A stretch of 64,000 nucleotides of DNA, taken from NCBI GenBank assembly GCA_016702745.1, contig JADJDJ010000003.1, positions 1 to 64,000 of the forward strand, given 5' to 3'. Shown piece after piece: positions 28,443 through 37,126 of this stretch; within the stretch, counting starts at the first letter, position 1; each line of letters begins with the position of its first letter. The notes under the pieces are model-generated. The model saw only the letters and a list, made by a program, of their open reading frames with translations. It was not told where the DNA came from and ran no database searches. Source of the stretch: Chitinophagaceae bacterium. Lineage in GTDB: Bacteria; Bacteroidota; Bacteroidia; Chitinophagales; Chitinophagaceae. A program made the position numbers and the translations under genes.

Positions 28443-31400
28443 TCAGTTCTCTCCTACTTTACTGGACTGACTGTCTTCTGCATTCACCCGGCTCAGTTTT
28501 TCCTGAGCCTCGGCTTTTAATTCAGGATCTGTGGTATTGTCCACCACACTCTGGAATGTAGCTTTAGCATTGAAATAATCCTTCTGTTTAAAGTAAATAT
28601 CTCCCAGCAGGATATAGGCTTTTGTAATCCAGTAATCATAGGAGCCCGACTTACTGATGGTTTCAAAAGCAGCTTTCTCCGATTCCGATAGTTTATTCAG
28701 CTGGAACCAGCAACTGGCAATTTCATAACGGGCCTCGGCAGCCAGTGCCGCTTTATTCAGCTGAACTACCGATTTAAAGGCGTTGATGGCTTCGTTATAC
28801 TGACCGGCTACCTGGGCCGATTTGGCAATCACCATATTGGCCAGGGTCTTGTCATCCGCACTGCTGCCCTTGGATGCGGTGAGTTCTTTGGCATTGGCAG
28901 AGGCTTCTGTCCATTTCTGCTGATTGTACTGGCAACGCAGTAACCCCCGCATGGCTTCGAGCTTTAACTCCTGGTTAGAGGTTAATTGCTTCAGCTGGGC
29001 ATAATAGGTTTCTGCCTTCGCATAATTTTTCAGCTCAAAGAAATTGATCCTTGCGGCCGAGAGTATGGCGCGCTCCGCAAAGGGATTGGGTGCCTCTGCG
29101 GCTACGGCTTCAAAGGCAACCACAGCATTATTCCAGTCCTTACGGGTATTATAGATCTCTGCTCTGTTGAAATTCGCTTCAAGTACATGTGCCGCGGAGG
29201 GGAATCTCTGGATATAACTGTTATAAGCGCTCAGGGCTTCATTCAGTTTCTGGTCATCATATAATTTTTCAGCAGCGGCCCAGGTGAGTTCATCTTCAGT
29301 ATCTGCACTCAGGGGTTTACCGATCTGGCGCATATAAGCGGCATATTCATCAGGCTTACCATCTTCCACATAAATCGTTTTAATATTATCCAGGGCATCT
29401 TCTGCTTCTGCTGAACTGGGAAAACGATCCACGATGGACTTATACTGCCGCAGGGCTTCCTCATTATTGTCAATATTATAATAAGATGTGCCCAGTTTCA
29501 GTATGGCCTGTGGAACCAGACTGCTGTTTTCTGTATTTTCAGCCACCGCTTTCAGGTAAGGAATGGATTCCCTGAATTTTTCATTCCCCATATAAGTATT
29601 GGCAATCTCCATATTGGCATCAATCGCCAGGGGCGATTTAGGGAATTTCCGGATCATCGTATTCATCCCGCTGATCTTTTCATTGGCACTCCTGACCCCT
29701 GCCAGCATGGCGATCTGGAATGTGGCATAATCTTCTGCCGGCCATGATAATTTGATCGCCTGATCATACATCGAACGGGCCTTGTCATAATTTTTCATCA
29801 TGAAATAATTATCGGCCGTCCGCAGGTATGCATCCTGGGTAAAAGCATCCGTGTTCAGTGCCGGTGCCTTGATCAATGGCTCAAAGAAGGTAACCGATAC
29901 TTTAAAATTCTCTTTGCGCAGATAGGAATAACCCAGGTTATATTTTGCATTCACCGGGTTGGCTTCACCTGCCGTAGGAGCACCGGCATCCATATAGGCA
30001 TGAAAATATTTTATTGCCGTATCCAGCTGTTTGTTCCGGTAACCGATCTCTCCCTTCCAGAAATAGGCGAAGGGTAATACCGTTCTGTTGTACGGATTAT
30101 CCAGTATCTGATTCAGCAGGGCATCGGCCTCGGAAAGACGGCCATCATTGATCATTTCTGTAGCCCTGCCAAAGAGAATTCTTGGATACACCCTTTTTGA
30201 ATTTTCAGAAGGATTGGTCAGGGTTTCCAGCATAGCCTGGGCATCCTTGTAATTATTGGTGTTGGCCAGTACATCAATCATCAGTTCCCGGGCTTCGGTA
30301 TTGTATTTAGAACCGGGATAATCTGCAATGAAAGAACTCAGACTGTTCAGGGCTTCATCCTGATAACCCAGTTCATAGGAAAGTTTGGCATACTGATAAC
30401 GGGCAATTTCTCTTTGCTCCGGGTTACTGCTGTTGGAGGAGCAGAATAAAAAGGCATTCCGGGCATTGGACTTCTGCCCTGTTTTCAGGTAGGCATCACC
30501 CAGCAGGTACATGGCATGCTGACTCAGGGAATCATCTTTCCCGCTCAGTTGTTTGAAACCATCAATGGATTTACTGTAGTTCTTTGCCTGGTAATAGGAA
30601 TAAGATAGTTCATAGAGGTCTTCCCTTCTCACTTTTTTGGAGCGGCCCACATAATCTTCCAGATAGGGCAAGGCCTTGGCGTATTCTTTCTTTTCAAAAT
30701 AGGCATGTCCGATCAGTTGCTTTAATTCCAGATCGTAGTACTGAGAACTGCTGCCGCTTTGTAATTTTTGCTGGATATAACTGATGGCTTCATCTTTTTT
30801 GCCCTGGATATAATAAATCTGGGCAATATAGTAAGGCACTACGGTGCCATAATTCTTTTCATTCTCCACGATCCTGAAACTTTCAAGTGCTTCTCCGTAT
30901 TGTTTATCGCGGAAAGCCAGGAAGCCATAATAATAATTGGCGGCCAGGTAATTGGGATCATCCTTGATATTTCGGATAGAATTAAAGAGTGGTTTGGCTT
31001 CATTAAAACGTTGCAGGGCAAAATAGGAATAGCCCTGGTGAAATTTCATATCGGCAATCTCCCGGTTGCTCAGGTTGACGATATTGGCGCCTTCATAATA
31101 CCGGATCGCATTGGCAAATTCTTCTTTCCGGAAATAAAATTCACCGAGATGATAATGCATCATCTGCACCCGGGCATTGTTTTTCTGTACTTCAATAAAT
31201 TCCAGCGCGGCGTCTTCTGCCCTTCCCTCATTTTGTTTGAGGGCACAAACCGTGCTGTAATACTCGATTTCCTGCGCAGTGACCGGTGTATTGGCCTTAT
31301 TGGTTTCCCGCAGGTCCTGCTTCAATTCCTTCAGTAAGGGGTATGCCAGACTATACTGTTCTTTCTGAAAATAAGCTTTGGCTTCCTGAAACTTGGTTTC

Positions 31401-31484
31401 AGGATCCGTATAAAAAGCAGTCTGCTGCGCAAATACCGGAAAACTGATGGAAATGGCGATAATGGCCGTAAGATGATTCTTCAT
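28443..31484 (-). CDS. large periplasmic TPR-repeat protein, 1013 aa
   Basis: Signal peptide MKNHLTAIIAISISFPVFA followed by Gln-Gln. The rest is built of about 25 tetratricopeptide repeats (typical pieces: DMKFHQGYSYFALQRFNEAK, ARYQYAKLSYELGYQDEAL, ILKLGTSYYNIDNNEEALRQY and PELKAEAQEKLSRV near the end). It should form a long periplasmic solenoid used for protein-protein contacts. Similar giant TPR proteins with a beta-barrel partner are conserved in Bacteroidota, but I know of no defined function. It is the first gene of the cluster 31484-26117. Confidence 0.85.
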   Translation of the reverse strand: MKNHLTAIIAISISFPVFAQQTAFYTDPETKFQEAKAYFQKEQYSLAYPLLKELKQDLRETNKANTPVTAQEIEYYSTVCALKQNEGRAEDAALEFIEVQKNNARVQMMHYHLGEFYFRKEEFANAIRYYEGANIVNLSNREIADMKFHQGYSYFALQRFNEAKPLFNSIRNIKDDPNYLAANYYYGFLAFRDKQYGEALESFRIVENEKNYGTVVPYYIAQIYYIQGKKDEAISYIQQKLQSGSSSQYYDLELKQLIGHAYFEKKEYAKALPYLEDYVGRSKKVRREDLYELSYSYYQAKNYSKSIDGFKQLSGKDDSLSQHAMYLLGDAYLKTGQKSNARNAFLFCSSNSSNPEQREIARYQYAKLSYELGYQDEALNSLSSFIADYPGSKYNTEARELMIDVLANTNNYKDAQAMLETLTNPSENSKRVYPRILFGRATEMINDGRLSEADALLNQILDNPYNRTVLPFAYFWKGEIGYRNKQLDTAIKYFHAYMDAGAPTAGEANPVNAKYNLGYSYLRKENFKVSVTFFEPLIKAPALNTDAFTQDAYLRTADNYFMMKNYDKARSMYDQAIKLSWPAEDYATFQIAMLAGVRSANEKISGMNTMIRKFPKSPLAIDANMEIANTYMGNEKFRESIPYLKAVAENTENSSLVPQAILKLGTSYYNIDNNEEALRQYKSIVDRFPSSAEAEDALDNIKTIYVEDGKPDEYAAYMRQIGKPLSADTEDELTWAAAEKLYDDQKLNEALSAYNSYIQRFPSAAHVLEANFNRAEIYNTRKDWNNAVVAFEAVAAEAPNPFAERAILSAARINFFELKNYAKAETYYAQLKQLTSNQELKLEAMRGLLRCQYNQQKWTEASANAKELTASKGSSADDKTLANMVIAKSAQVAGQYNEAINAFKSVVQLNKAALAAEARYEIASCWFQLNKLSESEKAAFETISKSGSYDYWITKAYILLGDIYFKQKDYFNAKATFQSVVDNTTDPELKAEAQEKLSRVNAEDSQSSKVGEN

Positions 31485-31626
31485 TGAATAGTTTGTCCTT
31501 TAACCGTAAAAGCTAAACGTTGCGAATATTCGAATTATTTCGGGTTAGCCCAAACATCATTCCAAACAACTGTGGAAAACTACCTATATACCAATGGTTT
31601 AACATTTTATTGGTGAAAACAACCTC

Positions 31627-31657
31627 TTTTTGATCATTTTGTAAATTATTATCTTAC
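31627..31657 (+). promoter_or_regulatory. promoter of the 31662-34281 operon
   Basis: TTTTTG at 31627-31632 and TATCTTAC at 31650-31657 are separated by 17 bp. The second box deviates from TAnnTTTG at two positions. It ends 4 bp before the ATG at 31662, implying a leaderless transcript. Confidence 0.45.
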
Positions 31658-31661
31658 CAAA

Positions 31662-32216
31662 ATGAAAATTTCACAACTGGCTGAATACAGCATCATCGTT
31701 GCCGGGGTCATTTTTGGCTTCCGCTTTGTCGATAATCTTTTTTTCCTGCTCTACCAGTTACTAATGTATTCCGGGGAGTATGGCTTTTCGATGAAATACC
31801 ATCTCCGCAGCCTGTTTTTTATCACGGTGTATTTTGCTGCCTTCGTTTTACTCATCCGGTATAGCGGCACCATTGCCCGCTGGCTGCTCCGGGAAGATGC
31901 CAACCGGGTAACCGGACTGACCATCAGCTGGCAACATGTGCTTTGGGGTGTCATGATTGGAATGTCTCTTTCCATTATTGTTACCAGCCTACCCGACACC
32001 CTTAGTTTTTTGTATAAATCATTTCAAAAGGGATCAGGCAGCAGTAAGCTGGACCTGGATCAATGGGACTTGCAGAAAGAAGAACTGAAGAGTGCCACAT
32101 TCAGAACTGCTATAGCATTGGCCATCCTGGTATTTTATCGACCCATTAGTCATTGGTTTATCCGGAAGCATGAGGCGAATGATCTTATCTTTGAATCAAA
32201 AGAAGAAAAGCAATAA
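31662..32216 (+). CDS. membrane protein of unknown function, 184 aa
   Basis: Four likely membrane helices: IIVAGVIFGFRFVDNLFFLLY, LFFITVYFAAFVLLIRYSG, VLWGVMIGMSLSIIVTSLP and FRTAIALAILVFYRPISHW. The C-terminus is charged (NDLIFESKEEK). I do not recognise a family. It is the first gene of a four-gene run (31662, 32220, 32640, 33712) with gaps of only 3 to 19 bp, so it is likely co-transcribed with a thioesterase and a site-2 protease. Confidence 0.8.
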   Translation: MKISQLAEYSIIVAGVIFGFRFVDNLFFLLYQLLMYSGEYGFSMKYHLRSLFFITVYFAAFVLLIRYSGTIARWLLREDANRVTGLTISWQHVLWGVMIGMSLSIIVTSLPDTLSFLYKSFQKGSGSSKLDLDQWDLQKEELKSATFRTAIALAILVFYRPISHWFIRKHEANDLIFESKEEKQ

Positions 32217-32219
32217 TTC

Positions 32220-32630
32220 ATGTTTACAAGCGAAACGCAGGTCCGTGTCCGTTATGCCGAAACCGATCAGATGGGTGTGGTCTATCACAGCAATTACTTC
32301 CCTTATTTTGAATCAGCCCGTGCTGAATCCATCCGTCAATTGGGATTTACCTATGCCGATATGGAAAAAATGGGGGTGATTATGCCGGTGGTGGATGTGC
32401 ATTGCCGTTATCTCCGGCCAGCCCGTTATGATGACCTGCTGACCATCCGCACCCAATTAAAAGAATTACCTGCTCATCACAAAATTGAATTTCACCATGA
32501 AGTATTCAATGAATCCGGGGAATTACTGGCTGTGGGAAAAATCATTCTCTATTTCATGGAAGCAAAAGGAATGAAAAAAACGACCATGCCTGCCCTCTTA
32601 CTGAGTAAATTAGAATCCTATTTTAGTTAA
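32220..32630 (+). CDS. acyl-CoA thioesterase, YbgC/4-hydroxybenzoyl-CoA type
   Basis: 136 residues with a hot-dog fold. The family motif is VRYAETDQMGVVYHSNYFPYFE (catalytic Asp in D-x-M-G-V-x-Y-H-x-N), followed by RAESIRQLGFTYADME and the strand DVHCRYLRPARYDDLL. It hydrolyses acyl-CoA thioesters; the natural acyl chain cannot be told from the sequence. In other bacteria YbgC belongs to the Tol-Pal cluster, but no tol genes are here. It lies 3 bp after the membrane protein at 31662 and 9 bp before a site-2 protease. Confidence 0.88.
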   Translation: MFTSETQVRVRYAETDQMGVVYHSNYFPYFESARAESIRQLGFTYADMEKMGVIMPVVDVHCRYLRPARYDDLLTIRTQLKELPAHHKIEFHHEVFNESGELLAVGKIILYFMEAKGMKKTTMPALLLSKLESYFS

Positions 32631-32639
32631 TTTTAGCGG

Positions 32640-33692
32640 ATGGAGCCAATTCCCGGGCAGGAAATGAATCAGGATTTTACTTCTATGGACGGTACAACCG
32701 CCATACCAGCGGCTGCTGAGCAGGAACCCGTTCCACCCAGGTATGAGAAAGAAGATAAAACGGCCAACATATGGTTGCGATCGGTCAGCAGCCTGGCACT
32801 TTACCTCTTGATTGGCTATTATATTTTTCCCAGTTATAAAACGCTCTTACTGATCACCGCGATTGTGATGATCCATGAACTGGGTCATTTCTTTGCCATG
32901 AAACTTTTTCGTTATGCCGATCTCGGTATTTTTTTTATACCCTTGCTTGGTGCCTATGTTTCCGGGACAAAAAGAGAAATGTCGCAACGGGAATCAGCCA
33001 TCATACTACTGGCCGGACCAGTACCTGGAATGCTGATTGGCATCTTATTTTATTACCTGCACCTGCATACCCCCTATCCCCAGGCATTTTTATTTGGACT
33101 CCCCTATGAGTATATTTCTTTCTGGTTCATTTTGCTGAATCTCTTTAACCTGTTACCTGTTTATCCGCTGGATGGCGGACAATTACTCAACCGGGTTTTT
33201 TTGGACGAGGAAAGTCTGATTGGAAAAATATTTGTTTACCTCTCCACCGCTGCCATGATCTGGTTTGCCTGGAGATTATATTCTCAAACCGGCCACCCTG
33301 TTTACTTTATATTTCTGATTTTCCCGATCAGTATGATCCTGCGAATGTCGGGTGATGCCCGTTTGCGATCCGTAGAAAAGAAAATTGAAGCAGAAGAAAT
33401 TGATATGGATAAATCTTATGAAGAATTGTCCGACGAAGACTACTGGAAAATCCGCAATATCCTGATCGAACATTATCCGCCCTTCCGGGAGGTACCGCTT
33501 GCTCCTCCCTATGAATACCACGAAAAAGAGGAAAGGATCATGCAAACCATCCAAAGCCTTTTACACCGGCACCTGATCCAGGATGTGAATATAGCAGGTA
33601 AAATTCTGATCTTCCTGATCTGGGCGGCAGCCATCGCTTCTCCCTGGCTCTTGCAACTGAACATGAGTTTTTTCAGCCGCTTTGGCTTTTAA
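32640..33692 (+). CDS. site-2 protease family (M50) membrane metalloprotease
   Basis: 350 residues with about seven membrane helices. The zinc motif HELGH is at 79-83 inside a helix, with the second active-site motif NLLPVYPLDGG at about 170-180 (D178 ligand). An acidic N-terminal tail (about 40 residues) and a long cytoplasmic segment (EDYWKIRNILIEHYPPFRE) flank the core, and the protein ends with another helix. M50 proteases cut transmembrane segments, for example of anti-sigma factors. No anti-sigma factor is adjacent. Operon position suggests co-expression with the thioesterase. Confidence 0.9.
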   Translation: MEPIPGQEMNQDFTSMDGTTAIPAAAEQEPVPPRYEKEDKTANIWLRSVSSLALYLLIGYYIFPSYKTLLLITAIVMIHELGHFFAMKLFRYADLGIFFIPLLGAYVSGTKREMSQRESAIILLAGPVPGMLIGILFYYLHLHTPYPQAFLFGLPYEYISFWFILLNLFNLLPVYPLDGGQLLNRVFLDEESLIGKIFVYLSTAAMIWFAWRLYSQTGHPVYFIFLIFPISMILRMSGDARLRSVEKKIEAEEIDMDKSYEELSDEDYWKIRNILIEHYPPFREVPLAPPYEYHEKEERIMQTIQSLLHRHLIQDVNIAGKILIFLIWAAAIASPWLLQLNMSFFSRFGF

Positions 33693-33711
33693 ATGACATA
33701 AAAAAAGAAAC

Positions 33712-34281
33712 ATGAAAAAGCTTTTATTTTCCTTGATGCTGCTGGCTTTGCTGAGCTGTAATGATCACAAAAAAGAAAGTCCCGCTGCTGAAAATGACAC
33801 TACAACCATTGCCCCCGCAACTGTAACTGATACAACCCTTGCGCCGCCTTCAGGCAAGATTGATATTGAAAGTTTTGGACAGGTTAAAATCGGGCAGCCC
33901 GCTTCAGAAACCCTGAAAGCGCTGGGTGAACCCGATGAAAAAACAGTGGCTACCGAATGGGGAGCGGATGGTTTGTTGCATGAAGACTGGACCTGGATCA
34001 GTCATGGAATTAAAATCAATCTCTCTTCTGAGAAGACAAATATATCCGGCAGCATGGCCGTATTCTCCATCAATGCCAGCGCACCCTGTACTTTCAAAAC
34101 ACAAGCGGGTATCGGCATCGGCAGCAGTTATGAAGATATTGTGGCGGCCTATCCGAGGGATATCAATAAAGAAGAAAGCAGCCAGGAACAGGTCACCATT
34201 GGTTCTGTGTATGGCGGCATCATCTTTACCCTTCAACAGAATAAAGTTCATAATATTTTTCTGGGAGCGGCGGCTGAATAA
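33712..34281 (+). CDS. lipoprotein, 189 aa, unknown function
   Basis: Lipoprotein signal MKKLLFSLMLLALLSC (lipid Cys at 16), a Thr/Ala/Pro-rich linker to about residue 45, and a globular domain with two similar halves (SFGQVKIGQPASETLKALGEP and TQAGIGIGSSYEDIVAAYP). These phrases (KIGQPxSEVLKxLGxP; GIGxxYxDIxxxYP) recall the BLIP/SmpA-OmlA-like repeats in lipoproteins, which bind outer-membrane or protein partners. I would not name it further. Last gene of the 31662 operon. Confidence 0.75.
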   Translation: MKKLLFSLMLLALLSCNDHKKESPAAENDTTTIAPATVTDTTLAPPSGKIDIESFGQVKIGQPASETLKALGEPDEKTVATEWGADGLLHEDWTWISHGIKINLSSEKTNISGSMAVFSINASAPCTFKTQAGIGIGSSYEDIVAAYPRDINKEESSQEQVTIGSVYGGIIFTLQQNKVHNIFLGAAAE

Positions 34282-34282
34282 A

Positions 34283-34714
34283 TTATACGCGGTGATAATC
34301 AGCTTTCCAATGCTGAATCGCCATCTTAATTTCCTTGGGCGCCATTTTATCAGCCAGGGCTTTCTGGGCTAAGGCAGGAAATTCCTCATCACTGGCAAAA
34401 CGCAGGGCAATGATCTGCCCCATTCTTAAACCTTTATCCAGCGGTTTACCCGTGAGTATAAAATGCCGGAAGTTTTCTTCAGCACGTATGGCCCGATCCT
34501 GTGCTTTCAGGGCAAAACTGCGGACAAACCAGAACAGCAATAGTAAAATCAGGAATACCACGATGAGCAATGCAGCGGAATAATGGTTCCCCGGCTCATG
34601 ATGATCACATAAATTGATAATGCTGCCAATCAGTCCGGAGAGAATGAGTAAAAAGGTTACTCCATGAAACAGTGGCACCAATCGGGTATGATTCTTAAAA
34701 TTTTGTTCGGTCAT
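34283..34714 (-). CDS. DUF6526 family membrane protein
   Basis: 143 residues. After MTEQNFKNHTRLVPLFHG come two membrane helices (VTFLLILSGLIGSIINLCDH and AALLIVVFLILLLLFWFVRS), then a soluble part with ALKAQDRAIRAEENFRHFIL, LRMGQIIALRFASDEEFPAL and MAPKEIKMAIQHWKADYHR. This order matches the Bacteroidota DUF6526 family of unknown function. It is convergent with the lipoprotein operon; the stops are one base apart. Confidence 0.8.
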   Translation of the reverse strand: MTEQNFKNHTRLVPLFHGVTFLLILSGLIGSIINLCDHHEPGNHYSAALLIVVFLILLLLFWFVRSFALKAQDRAIRAEENFRHFILTGKPLDKGLRMGQIIALRFASDEEFPALAQKALADKMAPKEIKMAIQHWKADYHRV

Positions 34715-34734
34715 AGCAATTGTTTTGAGGGATG

Positions 34735-35058
34735 AATATAGGGGATTTTGAGATATTAGGATATTAGAAGATATTGGGATATTGAGATATTGGGATATTA
34801 GGCTTGCCTGCCGTAGCCATTGTGAAGGCAGGATATTGCCTGGTTGAGAAGTTGAGTTGGTTAGTGGTTAAGTTGGTTCCGGCAAGTCAAACACTCCATT
34901 TATAACCAGCCTCTCCCGGTGACTGATTACTGATAGACTGACCGACTGACTGCTGACTGTCGACTGTCTACTGCCGACCGCTACTTAAAATACTACTGAT
35001 TCTTCCGACTGGACTTACGGACTTTTCGACTTTCTAACTTCCGGACTTCCGGGCTTCC
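34735..35058. repeat. intergenic tract of short repeats upstream of DUF6526 and downstream of dacB
   Basis: Begins with a (GATATTAGGATATTGG)-type run of 9- and 10-mers (34745-34800), then one copy of a 26-nt palindromic unit, CCTGCC ... GGCAGG (34807-34832) followed by ATATTGCC, then GTTGAGTTGG repeats, and from about 34917 a degenerate 7-nt array (GACTGAT, GACTGCT, GACTGTC). The array continues with decreasing quality to the dacB stop codon at 35059. No coding potential. Confidence 0.75.
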
Positions 35059-36474
35059 CTACTTCAACTCATCCAGCACCTTAAACATCTTCTGCACCAG
35101 CGGACTGGTCTTGCCGCTGTAATTATTCACCAGGAAAGAAAAGATATACTCCTTACCATCCTTTGCCTTGTGATAACCGCAGAAACCTTTCACATCGCTG
35201 ATGGTGCCGCTTTTCATGGTCATGCCATTGTACTCGGGTAATGATTGAAGAAAATACGGGAACCAATCCTTCGTTTTGGCATATTTGAGAATTTCCACCT
35301 GTGCATGGGTGGTCACACGATTGAGAGGTGATAAACCGGAACCATCATAGATATTGAGTTCATCCTCATCAATGCCCTTTCCTTTCCAGAATTTTTTAAC
35401 GATGGCCACGCCGCTGTCGGTGGAGCCAATGCCTTTTTGCTCCAAAGAAAATGTTTTCAATAAGGCTTCCCCATATAGATTGATACTTTTTTTATTGAAC
35501 CAGTATATAAGAGAATCCAGTGTCGGCGAAAAACAGTATGAAATAACACAGCATTGTCTTTTGTAATGGGTACAAATTCCTGCCCACCCTGATTGATATT
35601 TTTAACGTCAAACAAAGCAATCAATCCGGCTTTTTGTAAGGTGTCCAATACCCGTTGGCGAAATTCTTCGGCCGGATCCACCCAGGCACCGGAAATGGTA
35701 AAAGATTTTTCATTAACTGGTATAGTTCCTCTTACAACCGAAGGCTGATGACCCAGTGGCAGGTAGATATAAGCGTTATCGCCTGATCCTTTTGAGGCAG
35801 ATTTCAATTCCGAAATCATTTCATGATCCCCATATATATAAGGTCTGATATCTTTGATTTCCACAGGATCCCCGATTTTAGCTCCGGAAGTCAGTACAAG
35901 GTCGTACTGGTTTTCTCTCCAGTTCAGTCCTCCTGCACCCGCACCATAATAATTTCCAATATCCTGCCATATCCAACCATCAGGAATCCGGCTATCAGTA
36001 AATCTGCTATTATCTATGTACAAAAGATAATCTGCTGTATCAATCTGAAGTTTTTTAAAAGCACCCAGTAAACCAGTCATGACTTTTGATTCCCTGGTAC
36101 TTTCATACCGCCAGCTTCCGAATGTTGGATCAGCTCCGGGTAAAATAAAAATCCGGCCATACAATCTCCTTCCAGAAATTTTACCCTGGTATCCAAATTT
36201 TGTCTCATACCGGTAACTCTTCCCCAGCAATTCAAAAGCCGTTACACTGGTAATAATTTTCTGAGTGGAAGCTGGCGCCAAACCCAGCTGCGCATTTTTA
36301 TCAAATATCACTACACCGGTTTTAGCATCGATGACATACAACGAACTAAGTGCATGCTTTAATTGTTCATCTTTTTCAAACAGGCTGTATGCTTTCTGCA
36401 GCTGTTGTGCGGTGGTTTGACCGGCCAGTTCCGTGATAAAAACCAGCAAAATCAGGGAAAAAACAGTTTTTCAT
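35059..36474 (-). CDS. dacB: D-alanyl-D-alanine carboxypeptidase/endopeptidase PBP4 (S13), two indels
   Basis: S13 penicillin-binding protein that trims or cleaves peptidoglycan cross-links in the periplasm. The family motifs are SxxK in LAPASTQK, SxN in KKSINLYGE and KSG (a KTG variant) in MKSGTISDVKG. The original start is ATG at 36474 with signal MKNCFSLILLVFITELAG; it is hidden by one extra T in a run (36458-36463, A on the plus strand), so only a TTG start at 36449 is in frame now. A second break, one T too few at 35529-35533, splits off the last 130 residues; restoring it gives FSPTLDSLIYWFNKKSIN and the KSG part. Corrected length is about 470 residues. Confidence 0.9.
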
Positions 36475-36508
36475 GGGCGAATATATCAGGACTGAAATTA
36501 AAAAGAAT

Positions 36509-36516
36509 TAAATTTG
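36509..36516 (+). promoter_or_regulatory. -7 box of the Uma2 gene
   Basis: TAAATTTG is a perfect TAnnTTTG match, ending 4 bp before the ATG at 36521. A transcript would start at or next to the ATG. No clear TTG at -33. Confidence 0.45.
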
Positions 36517-36520
36517 GAAT

Positions 36521-37114
36521 ATGGAAAATGAAGTTAAAGAACCGGCGCTGAAATACCCACTTATCTCTCCGGAGGACTACCTGGCCATGGAACGCTCTGC
36601 CACGGAAAAGCATGAGTATTTCAAAGGAGAAGTGTTTGCGATGTCTGGAGCTTCGCTGGAACACAATCGCATATTTCATAACATTTACGGACAACTTTTC
36701 ACTCATTTGAAAGGCAAAGACTGTACACCGTACGGCAGTGATTTACGGATACATATCCCCGCAAACTCTTTATATACCTACCCAGATATCAGCATCATTT
36801 GCGGAACGCCTGAACTGACAGATGAGTGGTCGGATACCATTACAAACCCTGCTGTAATTATTGAGATACTTTCAAAATCAACAGCCGATTATGACCGGGG
36901 AGGTAAATTCACCCTTTACAGGAGTATTCAATCTTTAAAAGAATACATACTGATTGATTCTACACAGACTTGTATTGAAATATTTACTAAACAGTTTAAC
37001 GAGCATTGGCTGCTTTCTGAATATAAAAAATTGACTGATATCGTCGAGGTAAAAACAATTTCATTCCAATTGTTACTGCAAGAAGTATATACTGACGTAT
37101 TTAGTGAAAAATAA
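36521..37114 (+). CDS. Uma2 family (DUF820) endonuclease-like protein
   Basis: 197 residues with the PD-(D/E)XK fold of the Uma2 family: EDYLAMERSATEKHEYFKGEVFAMSG, the H-x-R in EHNRIFHNIYGQL, the active-site YPDISIICG (Asp) and PAVIIEILSKSTADYDRG (Glu-x-x-Ser), then KFTLYRSIQSLKEYILID. Uma2 proteins are abundant in cyanobacteria and Bacteroidota; nuclease function is predicted from structure, and biological role is unknown. It is alone but 12 bp upstream of cinA on the same strand. Confidence 0.85.
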   Translation: MENEVKEPALKYPLISPEDYLAMERSATEKHEYFKGEVFAMSGASLEHNRIFHNIYGQLFTHLKGKDCTPYGSDLRIHIPANSLYTYPDISIICGTPELTDEWSDTITNPAVIIEILSKSTADYDRGGKFTLYRSIQSLKEYILIDSTQTCIEIFTKQFNEHWLLSEYKKLTDIVEVKTISFQLLLQEVYTDVFSEK

Positions 37115-37126
37115 ACATCACTACCC

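Noticed and set aside
35059..36449. PBP4 with a missing SxN motif
   Set aside because: The motif appeared absent in the given frame but is present (SIN) once the T-run indel at 35529 is corrected.
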